DNA of 64,000 nt from SABI01 sp963676605 (GCA_963676605.2 CAXXSP010000047.1:62001-126000), one strand, 5' to 3'; positions 7,627 to 16,291 are shown, counted from the first letter of the stretch. A program made the numbers and translations. Notes: a model not told the origin generated them from the letters alone.

Positions 7627-9945
7627 CTATTTCAGAGCATCTGACATCTTCTCGTATCGAAGCGCCTTGTCTGCAGCAAAAGCCTCAATTCCCTTCAGAA
7701 TCCACTCGGGAGTAAGGTGGGACTCATCCAGAACCTCATCGAGAGTACCGCCGCTTCTCCAGTTATTATCCCAGTCGGGAGAGACTGTGTACTCTTCTGC
7801 TGCTGTATTGAAAAGCCAGCTGTGCATCGTTGCACGTCCTGCGGTGGTAACAACCATCGAGTTGACTCTGTCGCTTTCACTCAGGATCGATTTCTTGTAC
7901 TCTTCGCTCTGCATATCGAAGAGCTCGGCACTTGTAGCACATACGATCTTGATATTCAGTCCCTTTTCGTCAAGAACAGAAAGCAGTTTGACAATAGAAT
8001 CCATGGCACTTGTTCCTTGAACAATCACAACGCCCTGCTTCTCCTTTCCTTCAACCCAGTCACGTACGATATAGGCACCCTTCGCCGCCTCGAAGTGAGA
8101 CGCCATTCCAAGTTTCTCCCTGTTTGGAATCTCTACTGCCGGGCGTGTGAGGTGAAGAGCGATGATCGGTACGTCAGTCTTCATTGCTTCTCCGATGAGG
8201 ACAGGCACTTCATTATACTCCCAGGGGTGAAGGTTGATCACGTGGCCCTTCGGGAAAAGCTGAGTTACCGCCGGAGAGAAGATTCCGAAGTGAGTTCTCG
8301 AGTCATCTGCAGTCTCAGGTCCAGAGTGACCTGCGATCCAGATGATCTTGCCGGTCTTCGTACCGCAGTCCTGTGCAAGCTGACTGAACAGCCTCATCGG
8401 ACCGTACTTCAGGTAGGAGAAGGAACCGTAGGTCGAGGTGGCTCCGAAGAATCCGTCAAACTCTTCTTCAGGATTCTCTGAGAGGTTGACCGAAGCCATT
8501 CCTGCCAGGATTCCCATGTTGGTGAACTCCGTGATCTCCTGAGGAAGGAGAACACCGTCGTCATCACCTACTCTCTCATACCATCCGTATCCCTTGAAAT
8601 CACCATACCCTTCAGCAAAACCGCTAAGGTTTGTGGAACCGGAGAGGTCTGCGGAAGCGGCGACGAAGAGAGGTCTCTGATACTCATCGTGACCAAAGGC
8701 ATTCACCCATGCACCCCAGTGGGCAAGAGCTGCTCTGTTGGGAGCCTTCTCTCCTGCTTTCTTGTAGATAGGATAGTTCCTGTAGTCATACACCCGCTTA
8801 TCAGCGAACGGACTTGCCTGAAGAGGAAGCTTAAGGGTATCGATTGTCTCGGGAACACTGTCACCGATAGCTACGAGTGTATCTGCGATAGAGTCGATTA
8901 CAGCCTGGTCACTCTTCAGAACGTCCATGACGGTGTCGAGAGATGACTTGAATTCACTCATGAGAGCTTCCTTCGTTGCAGGCGCGCCATTTCCCATCGC
9001 ATCGAAAGAGGTAGAATATTTATCGGCGAAAACCTTCTTGGTCTCCCAGTAGGTTTCGCTGTTCATGCCGTGAGGAGCACCGTGAGAAGCGTTGTCGTAC
9101 TTCAGGTACTCTCTTCCCTTGCGTGTCTTGAAATAGGAGACAGAGGGAACTCTTCCGGGATTGTCAAAACTCATCATCTCCATCAGGGTGGTGGTGACAT
9201 CTTCCCAGTCACTGCCGTTTTCGGCACCGAACACCTTCCAACCGTGAGATTCGAACCAGTCTTCCGGTGTACCGTAGATAACATCACTTGCCTTGTGAGA
9301 GTCGATACCATAGTCATTCCAGTCGAGAAGGAAGTGGAGGTTATCGAGCGCAAGCCCCCATGCGGAGTTCGCTGTCTCGTGAGTTGCTCCCGGAGTGAGA
9401 CCGCCTTCACCTTCCATCATGAATACCTTCACATTCCCCGCACCTGCTCTCTTGAGAGCGAGGGCGATACCTGCCGCTGCAGGGGTTCCGTGGCCTGAGG
9501 GTCCGGTGTTGAATTTCAGGAAGAAGTTCTTCCCGCCTACTTCAGCATGACCAGGCAGTCCACCGCGGTTTCTGAAACCGAGGAGATCTTCATAATAGAG
9601 GACGTGGTCACTGTTATCCGCAAGCTTGTACTTTGCATCTCCAGTCTGTTCGTATTTTACGCGCATCACTTCGTTCAGTACTGCGAGGGTTGCATAAATC
9701 ATCGGAATCGTGTGTCCTGCACCGAGAACAAACCGGTCAGCGAATCTCTTGTTGAGATCCCTGATATCCCATTTCATTGCACCGCTCAACATAGTGGCCA
9801 GAAGAGCGTGAACTTTTGAACGGGACCCGCCCGGGTGTCCGCTCTGGCGGTAATTCAGCATGATATCGATCGACTGGTCGACACAATCCTTTACCTTTTC
9901 CCATGATTGAAAGTCGTTATTCAATGTACTACCCCCATTATTCAT
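7627..9945 (-). CDS. Transketolase-family ThDP enzyme
   Basis: 772 residues as a single chain, longer than ordinary transketolase (about 660). The N-terminal half has YRQSGHPGGSRSKVHALL, LGAGHTIPMIYA and the ThDP block MEGEGGLTPGATHE ending in LDWNDYG, where Glu stands in the usual GDG position. The middle half carries the pyrimidine-domain block FADLSGSTNL-like (AASADLSGSTNLSGF) and FTNMGILAGMASVNL with the activating acidic region, and a C-terminal transketolase domain with WIAGHSGPETADDSRTH. It should transfer two-carbon ketol units between sugar phosphates. Start chosen at the ATG after AAAGGAGAAAG. Which sugars it uses is unknown; the neighbouring isomerase and GntR regulators suggest an inducible catabolic role rather than the housekeeping enzyme. 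Confidence 0.85.
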   Translation of the reverse strand: MNNGGSTLNNDFQSWEKVKDCVDQSIDIMLNYRQSGHPGGSRSKVHALLATMLSGAMKWDIRDLNKRFADRFVLGAGHTIPMIYATLAVLNEVMRVKYEQTGDAKYKLADNSDHVLYYEDLLGFRNRGGLPGHAEVGGKNFFLKFNTGPSGHGTPAAAGIALALKRAGAGNVKVFMMEGEGGLTPGATHETANSAWGLALDNLHFLLDWNDYGIDSHKASDVIYGTPEDWFESHGWKVFGAENGSDWEDVTTTLMEMMSFDNPGRVPSVSYFKTRKGREYLKYDNASHGAPHGMNSETYWETKKVFADKYSTSFDAMGNGAPATKEALMSEFKSSLDTVMDVLKSDQAVIDSIADTLVAIGDSVPETIDTLKLPLQASPFADKRVYDYRNYPIYKKAGEKAPNRAALAHWGAWVNAFGHDEYQRPLFVAASADLSGSTNLSGFAEGYGDFKGYGWYERVGDDDGVLLPQEITEFTNMGILAGMASVNLSENPEEEFDGFFGATSTYGSFSYLKYGPMRLFSQLAQDCGTKTGKIIWIAGHSGPETADDSRTHFGIFSPAVTQLFPKGHVINLHPWEYNEVPVLIGEAMKTDVPIIALHLTRPAVEIPNREKLGMASHFEAAKGAYIVRDWVEGKEKQGVVIVQGTSAMDSIVKLLSVLDEKGLNIKIVCATSAELFDMQSEEYKKSILSESDRVNSMVVTTAGRATMHSWLFNTAAEEYTVSPDWDNNWRSGGTLDEVLDESHLTPEWILKGIEAFAADKALRYEKMSDALK

Positions 9946-9966
9946 AATTCTTTCTCCTTTATTATA

Positions 9967-9989
9967 TCTGATTATCAATGATAATCAGA
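9967..9989. promoter_or_regulatory. Palindromic operator upstream of transketolase gene
   Basis: TCTGATTATC at 9967-9976, AAT, then GATAATCAGA at 9980-9989: a perfect 10-bp inverted repeat. It lies just downstream of the predicted minus-strand -10 box and before the ribosome binding site, where a repressor would block transcription. Confidence 0.7.
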
Positions 9990-9992
9990 ATT

Positions 9993-10020
9993 ACTATACC
10001 ATAAATATTGATTTAGTCAA
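9993..10020 (-). promoter_or_regulatory. Promoter of the transketolase-isomerase operon
   Basis: On the minus strand, TTGACT (10020-10015), a 16-bp spacer and TATAGT (9998-9993). The operator palindrome follows at once. The rest of 10021-10164 is AT-rich with no gene seen. Confidence 0.6.
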
Positions 10021-10164
10021 TTAATTATACATGCTTCACATTATTTTTAACAGAAATATTCCTATCCACTGAAATGAGAGCATCCACTAGTGGAACCACT
10101 CAGGACGGTGAATAGGTTTTCATTACAACAGCCTGATCAGAACATCACCTTCTGTGATACTCCT

Positions 10165-10923
10165 CTATTTTCTGTACTTCTTTGCAATCTGTGCGAAGCC
10201 AGATTTCATGACATTGATCTCTATATTATTCATGACAATCTGCATATCATCAGAGATCCAGTTCTTCAGGACATCATCTCCGGCGTGAAGAGTGAATTTC
10301 TTACCGTATTTCTTTGCAGCTGCTTCAACTTTTGCGATGGCAGTTTTCACCACCTCCCCGTTCATCTCTCCCGGAACGCCGAGCGAGATAGCGAGGTCAT
10401 TCGGTCCGATGAGCAGCACGTCGATACCGTCAACTGCTGCGATCTTTTCGATATTCTCTATAGCCTCTGCTGTTTCGATCTGGGCGATTGCCAGGGTATC
10501 ACGGTTCTGCTGATCCATGAAGGTCTGAATATCGGTCTTCGGTGAGTCAAAATCGGTGAACACTGCAGTCGAGCCGAAGCCTCTGACACCGACAGAAGGA
10601 TAGCGGGCCCATCCTGCGAGCTTCTTCGCCTGCTCTTCTGTACTCAGCATGGGGACCATGACTCCCTGAGCACCTGCATCCATCAGACCCGAAACAAAGC
10701 GCTTTGACAGCTCCGGGACACGTACGTAGATTCCCAGACCGATTGAACGGGCTACCTTTGCGACATCTGCGAATGTTTCGATTGAATATGCCCCGTGTTC
10801 CATATCGAGCATGATGAAGTCGAGTCCGGCATTCTTCGCTACCTGTGCGACCCCGGGGTTCCTCATCATACGCACCATGGTGCCTACTAATCTTTCACCA
10901 TTGTGTAGTTTATCAAGATACAT
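10165..10923 (-). CDS. HpcH/HpaI-family class II aldolase
   Basis: 252 residues. The family cleaves 4-hydroxy-2-oxo acids to pyruvate plus an aldehyde. Seen: VGTMVRMMRNPGVAQVAKNAG, the metal/substrate block FIMLDMEHGAYS (His and Glu), IYVRVPE with the substrate Arg, GAQGVMVPMLSTEEQA, and the second-metal block IAQIETAEAIENI (Glu) with IDVLLIGPNDLAIS (Asp). Substrate could be a 2-keto-3-deoxy sugar acid or a homologue; it cannot be told from sequence. It stands alone between two hairpin-free gaps, with a promoter carrying the same operator as tctCBA and the second gntR gene, so it should be induced together with that transporter. Confidence 0.9.
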   Translation of the reverse strand: MYLDKLHNGERLVGTMVRMMRNPGVAQVAKNAGLDFIMLDMEHGAYSIETFADVAKVARSIGLGIYVRVPELSKRFVSGLMDAGAQGVMVPMLSTEEQAKKLAGWARYPSVGVRGFGSTAVFTDFDSPKTDIQTFMDQQNRDTLAIAQIETAEAIENIEKIAAVDGIDVLLIGPNDLAISLGVPGEMNGEVVKTAIAKVEAAAKKYGKKFTLHAGDDVLKNWISDDMQIVMNNIEINVMKSGFAQIAKKYRK

Positions 10924-11023
10924 CTCTTTCTCCTTGTCAGAGAAAGGAGGTTGCAGATTACTCTGTTTTCACAGATAGTGCGGCTAAGGAAATCTCTCGC
11001 CGACTGGGATTGAAGGTATATCA

Positions 11024-11053
11024 ATTGTATACACAATGTACACAACCTGTCAA
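11024..11053 (-). promoter_or_regulatory. Promoter of the aldolase gene with GntR-type operator
   Basis: Minus strand: consensus TTGACA at 11053-11048, 18-bp spacer, TACAAT at 11029-11024. Between and over these lies TGTATAC-ACAA-TGTACA (plus-strand 11026-11042), one of three copies of a shared operator in this region. Confidence 0.75.
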
Positions 11054-11069
11054 GTGAAATACATCGGAG

Positions 11070-11094
11070 AAAAAAAACAAGCGCTCCGAAGGAG
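11070..11094 (-). terminator. Possible terminator of the second gntR gene
   Basis: On the minus strand a short CTCC/GGAG hairpin (11094-11084) is followed after a few bases by a run of eight T (11077-11070). The stem is short, so this is a weak call. Confidence 0.4.
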
Positions 11095-11104
11095 TCCGAA
11101 GGAT

Positions 11105-11761
11105 TCAGATGAGAGAGAGATTTATCTTGTATGCAGGCGAACTTGCCTTGATCAGGGCTTGAAAAGTATTCTGGATATGTTTCCGCATGCACTGTTCACT
11201 TAACTCGGGATCCCCCGCAAGGATCGCATCGATGATCCTGATATGCTCCAACCTCGATTTAGGCTCAATGCTCTTCACCTTTCTTGTCGCCGTGCTGATC
11301 AGCCAGGCAAGGTTATCGAGTTTCTCATTGAACTCGAATAGGAGGGAGTTTCCGGTCGATTCAATGATAAGCTGATGAAGGGATCTCCCGAGAGCTACGA
11401 TCTGTTTCGTATCCTCGGCTATCGCCTCATCCTCCAATGATGCTTTCAAACTCTGAAGCATCTCGTTCTCCTGGACGGAAAGACGCTGTGCACAGAGTTT
11501 TGCAGCCATGCACTCAATACTCTCACGGGCTTCGAACACTTCGAACAGCAGCTTCAGGTCAAGTGTCCTCACAGAGAATCCCTTCCCCTTATCCTTCACA
11601 ACAAGACCAGTGTTCTCCAGAGAGAAGAGAATCTCCCTCATGGGTGTCCTGCTGACACCGTAGAGCTCACAGAGATCTCTCTCTATAAGGTATTCACCCG
11701 GAGCATAGCTCTCTTCGAGAATCTGTTTCCTCAGGGCCTCTTTTATCTCATGTTTATTCAC
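11105..11761 (-). CDS. GntR-family (FCD-type) transcriptional regulator
   Basis: 218 residues from the GTG at 11761, chosen because AGGTGG lies about 5 nt upstream; an in-frame GTG at 11770 gives 221. The winged helix spans about residues 3-70 (ELYGVSRTPMREILFSLE) and the FCD domain about 75-210, with HQLIIESTGN and HIRIIDAILAGD blocks. Its own promoter carries the operator found at the aldolase and tctC promoters, the pattern of an autoregulated local repressor. The inferred regulon is aldolase, this gene, tctCBA and the hydroxyacid dehydrogenase, with the imported organic acid or its product as likely ligand. Confidence 0.88.
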   Translation of the reverse strand: MNKHEIKEALRKQILEESYAPGEYLIERDLCELYGVSRTPMREILFSLENTGLVVKDKGKGFSVRTLDLKLLFEVFEARESIECMAAKLCAQRLSVQENEMLQSLKASLEDEAIAEDTKQIVALGRSLHQLIIESTGNSLLFEFNEKLDNLAWLISTATRKVKSIEPKSRLEHIRIIDAILAGDPELSEQCMRKHIQNTFQALIKASSPAYKINLSLI

Positions 11762-11818
11762 ATTACCCACCTATCAACAGATCAACAGACCCATTGAAAT
11801 TAATATAAGTATTCGTCA

Positions 11819-11861
11819 TGTATACCGATTGTATCGTACCTCCCGGAGAGATAACTGTCAA
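11819..11861 (-). promoter_or_regulatory. Promoter and operator of the second gntR gene
   Basis: Minus strand: TTGACA at 11861-11856, 17-bp spacer, TACGAT at 11838-11833. The operator TGTATAC-CGAT-TGTATC occupies plus-strand 11819-11835, overlapping the -10 box and start site. Confidence 0.75.
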
Positions 11862-12009
11862 GAAAAATAATCTCAGCTCTCTTGAAAATGATTTATTTTT
11901 CTTTTAAATATATAATTTTATATTTTTTTAAATCCGGCATGCATGGTCTCTAGCACCTTCCAAAATAAAGTCTTGCAGACTCTACTATAAAATTTTTTGA
12001 AATTTTTTC
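11862..12009. other. AT-rich intergenic spacer, no gene seen
   Basis: The 11762-12181 gap holds two divergent promoters at its ends. The part between them is strongly AT-rich (runs of T and TATA steps around 11885-11935 and 11988-12009), consistent with bent DNA or upstream promoter elements. I see no coding sequence or hairpin in it. Confidence 0.6.
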
Positions 12010-12038
12010 TTGACGGATGGATACACCAAGTATACAAT
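12010..12038 (+). promoter_or_regulatory. Promoter of the tctCBA operon with GntR-type operator
   Basis: TTGACG at 12010-12015, 17-bp spacer, TACAAT at 12033-12038. The operator GATACA-CCAA-GTATACA lies at 12020-12036 between the boxes; its complement is TGTATAC-TTGG-TGTATC, identical in both conserved blocks to the copy at the gntR promoter. The leader to the ATG at 12182 is about 140 nt. Confidence 0.8.
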
Positions 12039-12181
12039 CTGAAGACGTTGGTACACAAAAAGTATTAACCAACTGCACAATCAAAGAAGGAGGTTGGATT
12101 TACACTGTTTCATAATCTGGGTGAGTGAAGGTACCCAACACAAAATTTCAATCAGAAGAATCTTACATAAAGGAGAAAAAA

Positions 12182-13162
12182 ATGAAAAAGATTATTCTTT
12201 CCGTTCTTATGGTGATGCTGGTCGCATCATTCGTATTCGCTGAAGGTCAGGGAGAGAAACCCTACCCGAGTAAAGACATCCGTTTTATCACCAGCGGCGG
12301 TGCCGGCGGTGGTACAGATACCATCTGCAGAAAGCTCGGATCAATTGTTGAGAAGCAGAATGACCTTACCATGCCTGTTGTCAACAAACCCGGTAAAGGT
12401 GAAGCAGAAGCTCCCTATGCTGTCATGACAGCTAAGGCTGACGGTTACACAATCGGTAACGTCACCTATGGTGGTGTTGTGAACGCTGTATACAACGGTC
12501 TCATTCCCCAGTACAAGACTGACAAACTGAAGTTCGTTGCTGTCGTTACTCAGGAAGCAGACGCACTCATGGTCAACTCAAACTCAAAGTGGAACACGTT
12601 CGAAGAGTTCATTGCTGATGCAAAGGCTAACCCCGGCGAAATCACCATCGGTATCACCTATAATGGCGGTCGCCCTTCAATGATCACAAAGATGATGGAA
12701 GAGGCCTATGGAGTTGAATTCCACAAAGTCAACTATGTAGACGGTGCCGGTCCTCAGAGAGAAGCTGTTCTCAGCGGCGAAGCTGATGCTGTCATCACTT
12801 CCCTCGGAGATTTCTCAGCAGTTCTCAAGTCAGGTCAGGTCAAGGGTCTCCTTGAGTTCTCCATGACTCAGAACGTCACCTATCCCGACGTCCCCCCTCT
12901 CACATCAATCGGCAGAGACGACCTCGAAATGGGTTCATTCATAGCTATCGTCGTTCCTCAGGATACTCCTCAGGATGTAGTCGACAAGATCGAAGAGATG
13001 TACTACGAAGCACAGCACTCTGACGAGTTCAGAAACTGGACTGCATCAGTCGGCGTTACCGCTACATGGATCGGTCAGGACAAGGCAACACAGTTCATTG
13101 AGAATGTCCAGAAGGTTAACTTCAAGGCTCTTGATGACATGAAGGCTGCAGGACTCCTGTAA
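12182..13162 (+). CDS. tctC: Tripartite tricarboxylate transporter substrate-binding protein
   Basis: 326 residues; start taken at the ATG after AAAGGAG because a signal peptide (about residues 1-21, ending FVFA) begins there. TctC-family proteins bind carboxylates outside the membrane for a TctA/TctB permease. Family features: YPSKDIRFITSGGAGGGTDT near the N-terminus, VVNKPGKGEAEA, VTQEADALMVN and a late TWIGQDKATQFIE. First gene of the operon and followed by a strong hairpin, which fits higher expression than the membrane subunits. Substrate not identifiable. Confidence 0.92.
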   Translation: MKKIILSVLMVMLVASFVFAEGQGEKPYPSKDIRFITSGGAGGGTDTICRKLGSIVEKQNDLTMPVVNKPGKGEAEAPYAVMTAKADGYTIGNVTYGGVVNAVYNGLIPQYKTDKLKFVAVVTQEADALMVNSNSKWNTFEEFIADAKANPGEITIGITYNGGRPSMITKMMEEAYGVEFHKVNYVDGAGPQREAVLSGEADAVITSLGDFSAVLKSGQVKGLLEFSMTQNVTYPDVPPLTSIGRDDLEMGSFIAIVVPQDTPQDVVDKIEEMYYEAQHSDEFRNWTASVGVTATWIGQDKATQFIENVQKVNFKALDDMKAAGLL

Positions 13163-13185
13163 ACAAGCCCATGCTATAATCAACG

Positions 13186-13209
13186 GCGGCACACCTCTGG
13201 GTGTGTCGC
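13186..13209 (+). terminator. Intercistronic hairpin between tctC and tctB
   Basis: GCGGCACACC (13186-13195), loop TCTG, GGTGTGTCGC (13200-13209): a 10-bp stem with one G-U pair. It is followed by TTAATCTT rather than a full T-run, so it is more likely a partial terminator or 3'-end stabiliser of tctC mRNA than a complete stop. Confidence 0.65.
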
Positions 13210-13233
13210 TTAATCTTCACAAGGAGGTTGCAC

Positions 13234-13728
13234 ATGGCAACTCGCAATCCGTACTTAAGGTCAAAATTTGTCATACCTGCTGCAATGTTTCTATTCATGC
13301 TCAGCTATATGGCCATGGCTCTCGATCTGGGAACATTCTTCGCAGGAGACAATTCTACCGGAGAAGCATTTTTTCCGTTTATCCTGAGTATTCTCGGAAC
13401 GCTTCTGGGAGGAAAGATCCTCTGGGATGCATATAAAGAAGTAAAACAGGACCAGTCAGAAGGAAAGAACGCCGAGGACATTCCCATAAAGACTCCTCTG
13501 ATTCTCACGGGAATCTCATTTCTCTATATTACGGCTTTCCATTTCATCGGCCTCGTCCCGGCTCTTCTGGGATATGTCTTCTTCTTCATGATGTTCTTTG
13601 ATGATAAGATCCAGCACCTGGTGAGAAAACTGATCTATTCAGCGATTATCACAGGAGTTGTGTACGTGCTCTACTACGTTATCTTCAAAGTTCAGTTTGA
13701 TAAGATTTTCTTTAACCTCGGCTATTAA
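13234..13728 (+). CDS. tctB: Tripartite tricarboxylate transporter small membrane protein
   Basis: 164 residues with four predicted membrane segments (roughly residues 12-32, 45-65, 85-115 and 130-150). TctB is the small, poorly conserved membrane subunit of the secondary carboxylate transporter. The GEAFFPFILSILGTLLGG stretch is typical of the family. Start set at the ATG after AAGGAGG; the upstream in-frame extension overlaps the hairpin and is rejected. It sits between tctC and tctA, 14 bp before the latter. Confidence 0.85.
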   Translation: MATRNPYLRSKFVIPAAMFLFMLSYMAMALDLGTFFAGDNSTGEAFFPFILSILGTLLGGKILWDAYKEVKQDQSEGKNAEDIPIKTPLILTGISFLYITAFHFIGLVPALLGYVFFFMMFFDDKIQHLVRKLIYSAIITGVVYVLYYVIFKVQFDKIFFNLGY

Positions 13729-13742
13729 ATCAGGAGCACCTT

Positions 13743-15254
13743 ATGAATACTATTCTTGAAATTCTCAAGACTTTTACCTTACTGGGTGATCCCATTCTGC
13801 TTCTGACCCTGATCCTCGGATTCGGTGTCGGCGTCATATTCGGATCAATCCCCGGGCTTACCGCGACACTTGCAGTCGTACTGCTCCTTCCCATGACCTA
13901 CAGCATGTCTATGAATGCTGCGCTGTTCATGTGTATGGGTATCTACATGGCAGGTATGTATGCGGGAAGCATCACAGCTATCACCATCAATATCCCCGGA
14001 GCTCCTTCGGCTGCCATGACCGGCCTTGACGGCCATGAGCTGATGAAGCAGGGAAAAGGCGCCAATGCTCTTGCCCATGCTTCACTGGCCTCCTCCATCG
14101 GCGGAACCATCGGAGTTATTCTTCTTATCGCGGTATCTCCTCTTGCCATGAAGCTTGCTCTTCTGATCAAAACTCCGGGAAAAGCTTCTTTGATCCTTTT
14201 TGCTTTCATTGTCATTGCAGCGCTTGACGGTAAGAAGTGGCATAAATCGGCCTTCATGATCGTCCTCGGTCTCGCCCTCTCCACCTTCGGCATGGGAGTC
14301 ATGCAGCCTTCCGCACGTTTCGCTTTCGGCACTGCTGTCCTTCTCGACGGTTTCGATTTCGTTCCTGTCATCATCGGATCCTTCGCTGTTGCGGAGCTTT
14401 TGACTCAGTCCACCATCAGTAATGAAAACTTCAAGAAACTTGCCGGCGAAGCTTCCAAAATCAAGATCCGCCGCCGTGATTTCATTCCACCATGGTCAGA
14501 GGTCAAGGCAATCGGTCCCTGGCGCTACATCAAGAGCGCCTTTATCGGATACTTTATCGGTGTTCTTCCGGGAGCCGGCGGTTCCATGGGGGCATTCGTA
14601 TCCTATGCTGAAGGCAAGCGATCTTCCAAGCATCCCGAGAAGTACGGTACAGGATATTATGAAGGAATCGCCTGTGCAGAAGCAGCGAACAACGCTGTCT
14701 GCGGCGGAGCTCTCGTTCCCATGCTCACCTTCGGTATTCCGGGTGATGGGCTCACTGCCATCATCCTCGGAGTTCTCATGGTCTACGGAGTCATTCCCGG
14801 TCCGGAAATCCTCTCCAAGCAGATCCATCTGGTGGCCCCGATGTACACAGCGCTGTTTATTGCAGCATTGATCCTGATTCCTCTTTCACTGATCCTCATG
14901 GGTCCCTACTACATTAAAATCGTGAAAATCAACCGTCTGGTACTCTACTCATCAATCGCGGCCATCTCGATCACCGGAGCATTTGCTTCTACCTACTCGG
15001 TATTCCAGATGTTCGTAGCTCTTGGAATCGGCGTGCTGGTCTACTTCCTGAGAACCCAGAAATATCCGGCAGTTCCGTTCATTCTGGCTGTACTGCTCGG
15101 ACCTCTGTTCGAAGAATATTTCAGGCGTGTTCTTGCTATCAGCAGCAACAACCCGCTGATCTTTGTCACCGAGATAGACTCACTTGTCTTCCTTGTACTG
15201 GCTGTTGTGTTTGTGTTTTTCCTCAATAAGTTCAACAAGCAGATAAAGGAATAA
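13743..15254 (+). CDS. tctA: Tripartite tricarboxylate transporter large permease
   Basis: 503 residues, about 11-12 membrane segments. TctA is the main transport channel, driven by an ion gradient and fed by TctC. Family signatures seen: the N-terminal GVGVIFGSIPGLTATLAVVLLLP, TINIPGAPSAAMTGLDGHEL, and the second repeat FIGYFIGVLPGAGGSMGAFV followed by AANNAVCGGALVPMLTFGIPGDG. The ATG follows CAGGAGC. It precedes the hydroxyacid dehydrogenase by 14 bp, so transport and oxidation of the substrate are probably co-expressed. Confidence 0.93.
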   Translation: MNTILEILKTFTLLGDPILLLTLILGFGVGVIFGSIPGLTATLAVVLLLPMTYSMSMNAALFMCMGIYMAGMYAGSITAITINIPGAPSAAMTGLDGHELMKQGKGANALAHASLASSIGGTIGVILLIAVSPLAMKLALLIKTPGKASLILFAFIVIAALDGKKWHKSAFMIVLGLALSTFGMGVMQPSARFAFGTAVLLDGFDFVPVIIGSFAVAELLTQSTISNENFKKLAGEASKIKIRRRDFIPPWSEVKAIGPWRYIKSAFIGYFIGVLPGAGGSMGAFVSYAEGKRSSKHPEKYGTGYYEGIACAEAANNAVCGGALVPMLTFGIPGDGLTAIILGVLMVYGVIPGPEILSKQIHLVAPMYTALFIAALILIPLSLILMGPYYIKIVKINRLVLYSSIAAISITGAFASTYSVFQMFVALGIGVLVYFLRTQKYPAVPFILAVLLGPLFEEYFRRVLAISSNNPLIFVTEIDSLVFLVLAVVFVFFLNKFNKQIKE

Positions 15255-15268
15255 GGGAGAAACAGCTG

Positions 15269-16228
15269 ATGAGTTTTAAGATCTATATCCCTCAGGATAT
15301 CGACAAAGCAGGAATCGACTACCTCACTGAAAGAGGATATGAGCTCAAACGGGCTTCCGCCCTTGATGCAGAAACTCTGAAGGCGGAAATCGCAGACTGT
15401 CAGGGTATGGTTCTCAGAACCGTGCCCATGACGAGAGAGCTTCTCGAAGCTGCACAGGAATTGAAGGTTATCTCACGGTTCGGTGTCGGACTTGATAACG
15501 TGAATCTCCAGGCTGCAAAAGAACTCGGTCTGTACGTGCTGAATACCCCCGAGGCGAATATCACCACAGTGGCTGAACACACGATGGGACTGATGGTAGC
15601 CTGCGTGAAACACTTTCACACAGGGGATACGGCTGTCCGTACGAACCGCTTCAGTGAAGAGAAGAATACACATATGGGTTTCGACCTCGCGGGCAAGACT
15701 CTCGGTCTCCTCGGGTTCGGTAAGATCGCACGGGATGTTGCACGCAAGGCTCTTGCCTTCGATATGAATGTAACTGCCTACGATCCGTTCTGTGATCCTT
15801 CCACAGTACCAAAGGGTATCACGCTGATCAGCGACAGAGACGAGCTGTTCTCTCAGAGCGATATCATCAGCGTCCATATTCCTGTCACTCCTGATACGAA
15901 GGAGAGCATAGGTGCGCAGGAGTTCACTCTCATGAAAGAGAGTGCCTACTTCATCAATGCGAGCAGGGGTCAGCTGGTTCGGGAGAAAGATCTCTATGAG
16001 GCGCTCTCTTCAAAGTCGATAGCGGGTGCAGCGACCGATGTGTTCTATACGGAACCTCCCGAAGAAGATAATCCCCTTCTTTCACTCGACAATATCTTCA
16101 TGACTCCCCATCATGCGGGGATAACCGTTGAATCATTCGTACGAATGGGTATTGAGTGTGCGAGAGGGCTCGATGATGTCCTTCAGGGAAGAACACCAAA
16201 ATATCCGGTGGTAACACCAGAGAAATAA
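15269..16228 (+). CDS. D-isomer-specific 2-hydroxyacid dehydrogenase (PGDH-like)
   Basis: 319 residues. NAD-dependent oxidation or reduction of a 2-hydroxy/2-oxo acid in the cytoplasm. Seen: the substrate-domain motif SRFGVGLDNV, Rossmann loop GKTLGLLGFGKIA with Asp in TAYDPF, catalytic Arg in INASRGQLV, Glu in VFYTEPPEE and His in MTPHHAGIT. Last gene of the tct operon, followed by a strong terminator. Substrate is probably the acid brought in by TctCBA or its aldolase product; serine-pathway PGDH is a less likely alternative given the context. Confidence 0.9.
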   Translation: MSFKIYIPQDIDKAGIDYLTERGYELKRASALDAETLKAEIADCQGMVLRTVPMTRELLEAAQELKVISRFGVGLDNVNLQAAKELGLYVLNTPEANITTVAEHTMGLMVACVKHFHTGDTAVRTNRFSEEKNTHMGFDLAGKTLGLLGFGKIARDVARKALAFDMNVTAYDPFCDPSTVPKGITLISDRDELFSQSDIISVHIPVTPDTKESIGAQEFTLMKESAYFINASRGQLVREKDLYEALSSKSIAGAATDVFYTEPPEEDNPLLSLDNIFMTPHHAGITVESFVRMGIECARGLDDVLQGRTPKYPVVTPEK

Positions 16229-16259
16229 AAACGAGCAAATCCAAACCTTGTGAAGGTGG

Positions 16260-16291
16260 CCTCGGTGGCTTCGGCTGCCGGGGTTTTTTTT
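16260..16291 (+). terminator. Rho-independent terminator of the tct operon
   Basis: A 10-bp stem (16260-16269 with 16274-16283, three G-U pairs) closed by a TTCG tetraloop and followed by eight T at 16284-16291. Confidence 0.9.

Noticed and set aside
7717..8481. 254-codon open frame antisense to the transketolase gene
   Set aside because: Shadow of the real gene; no family signature and no promoter.
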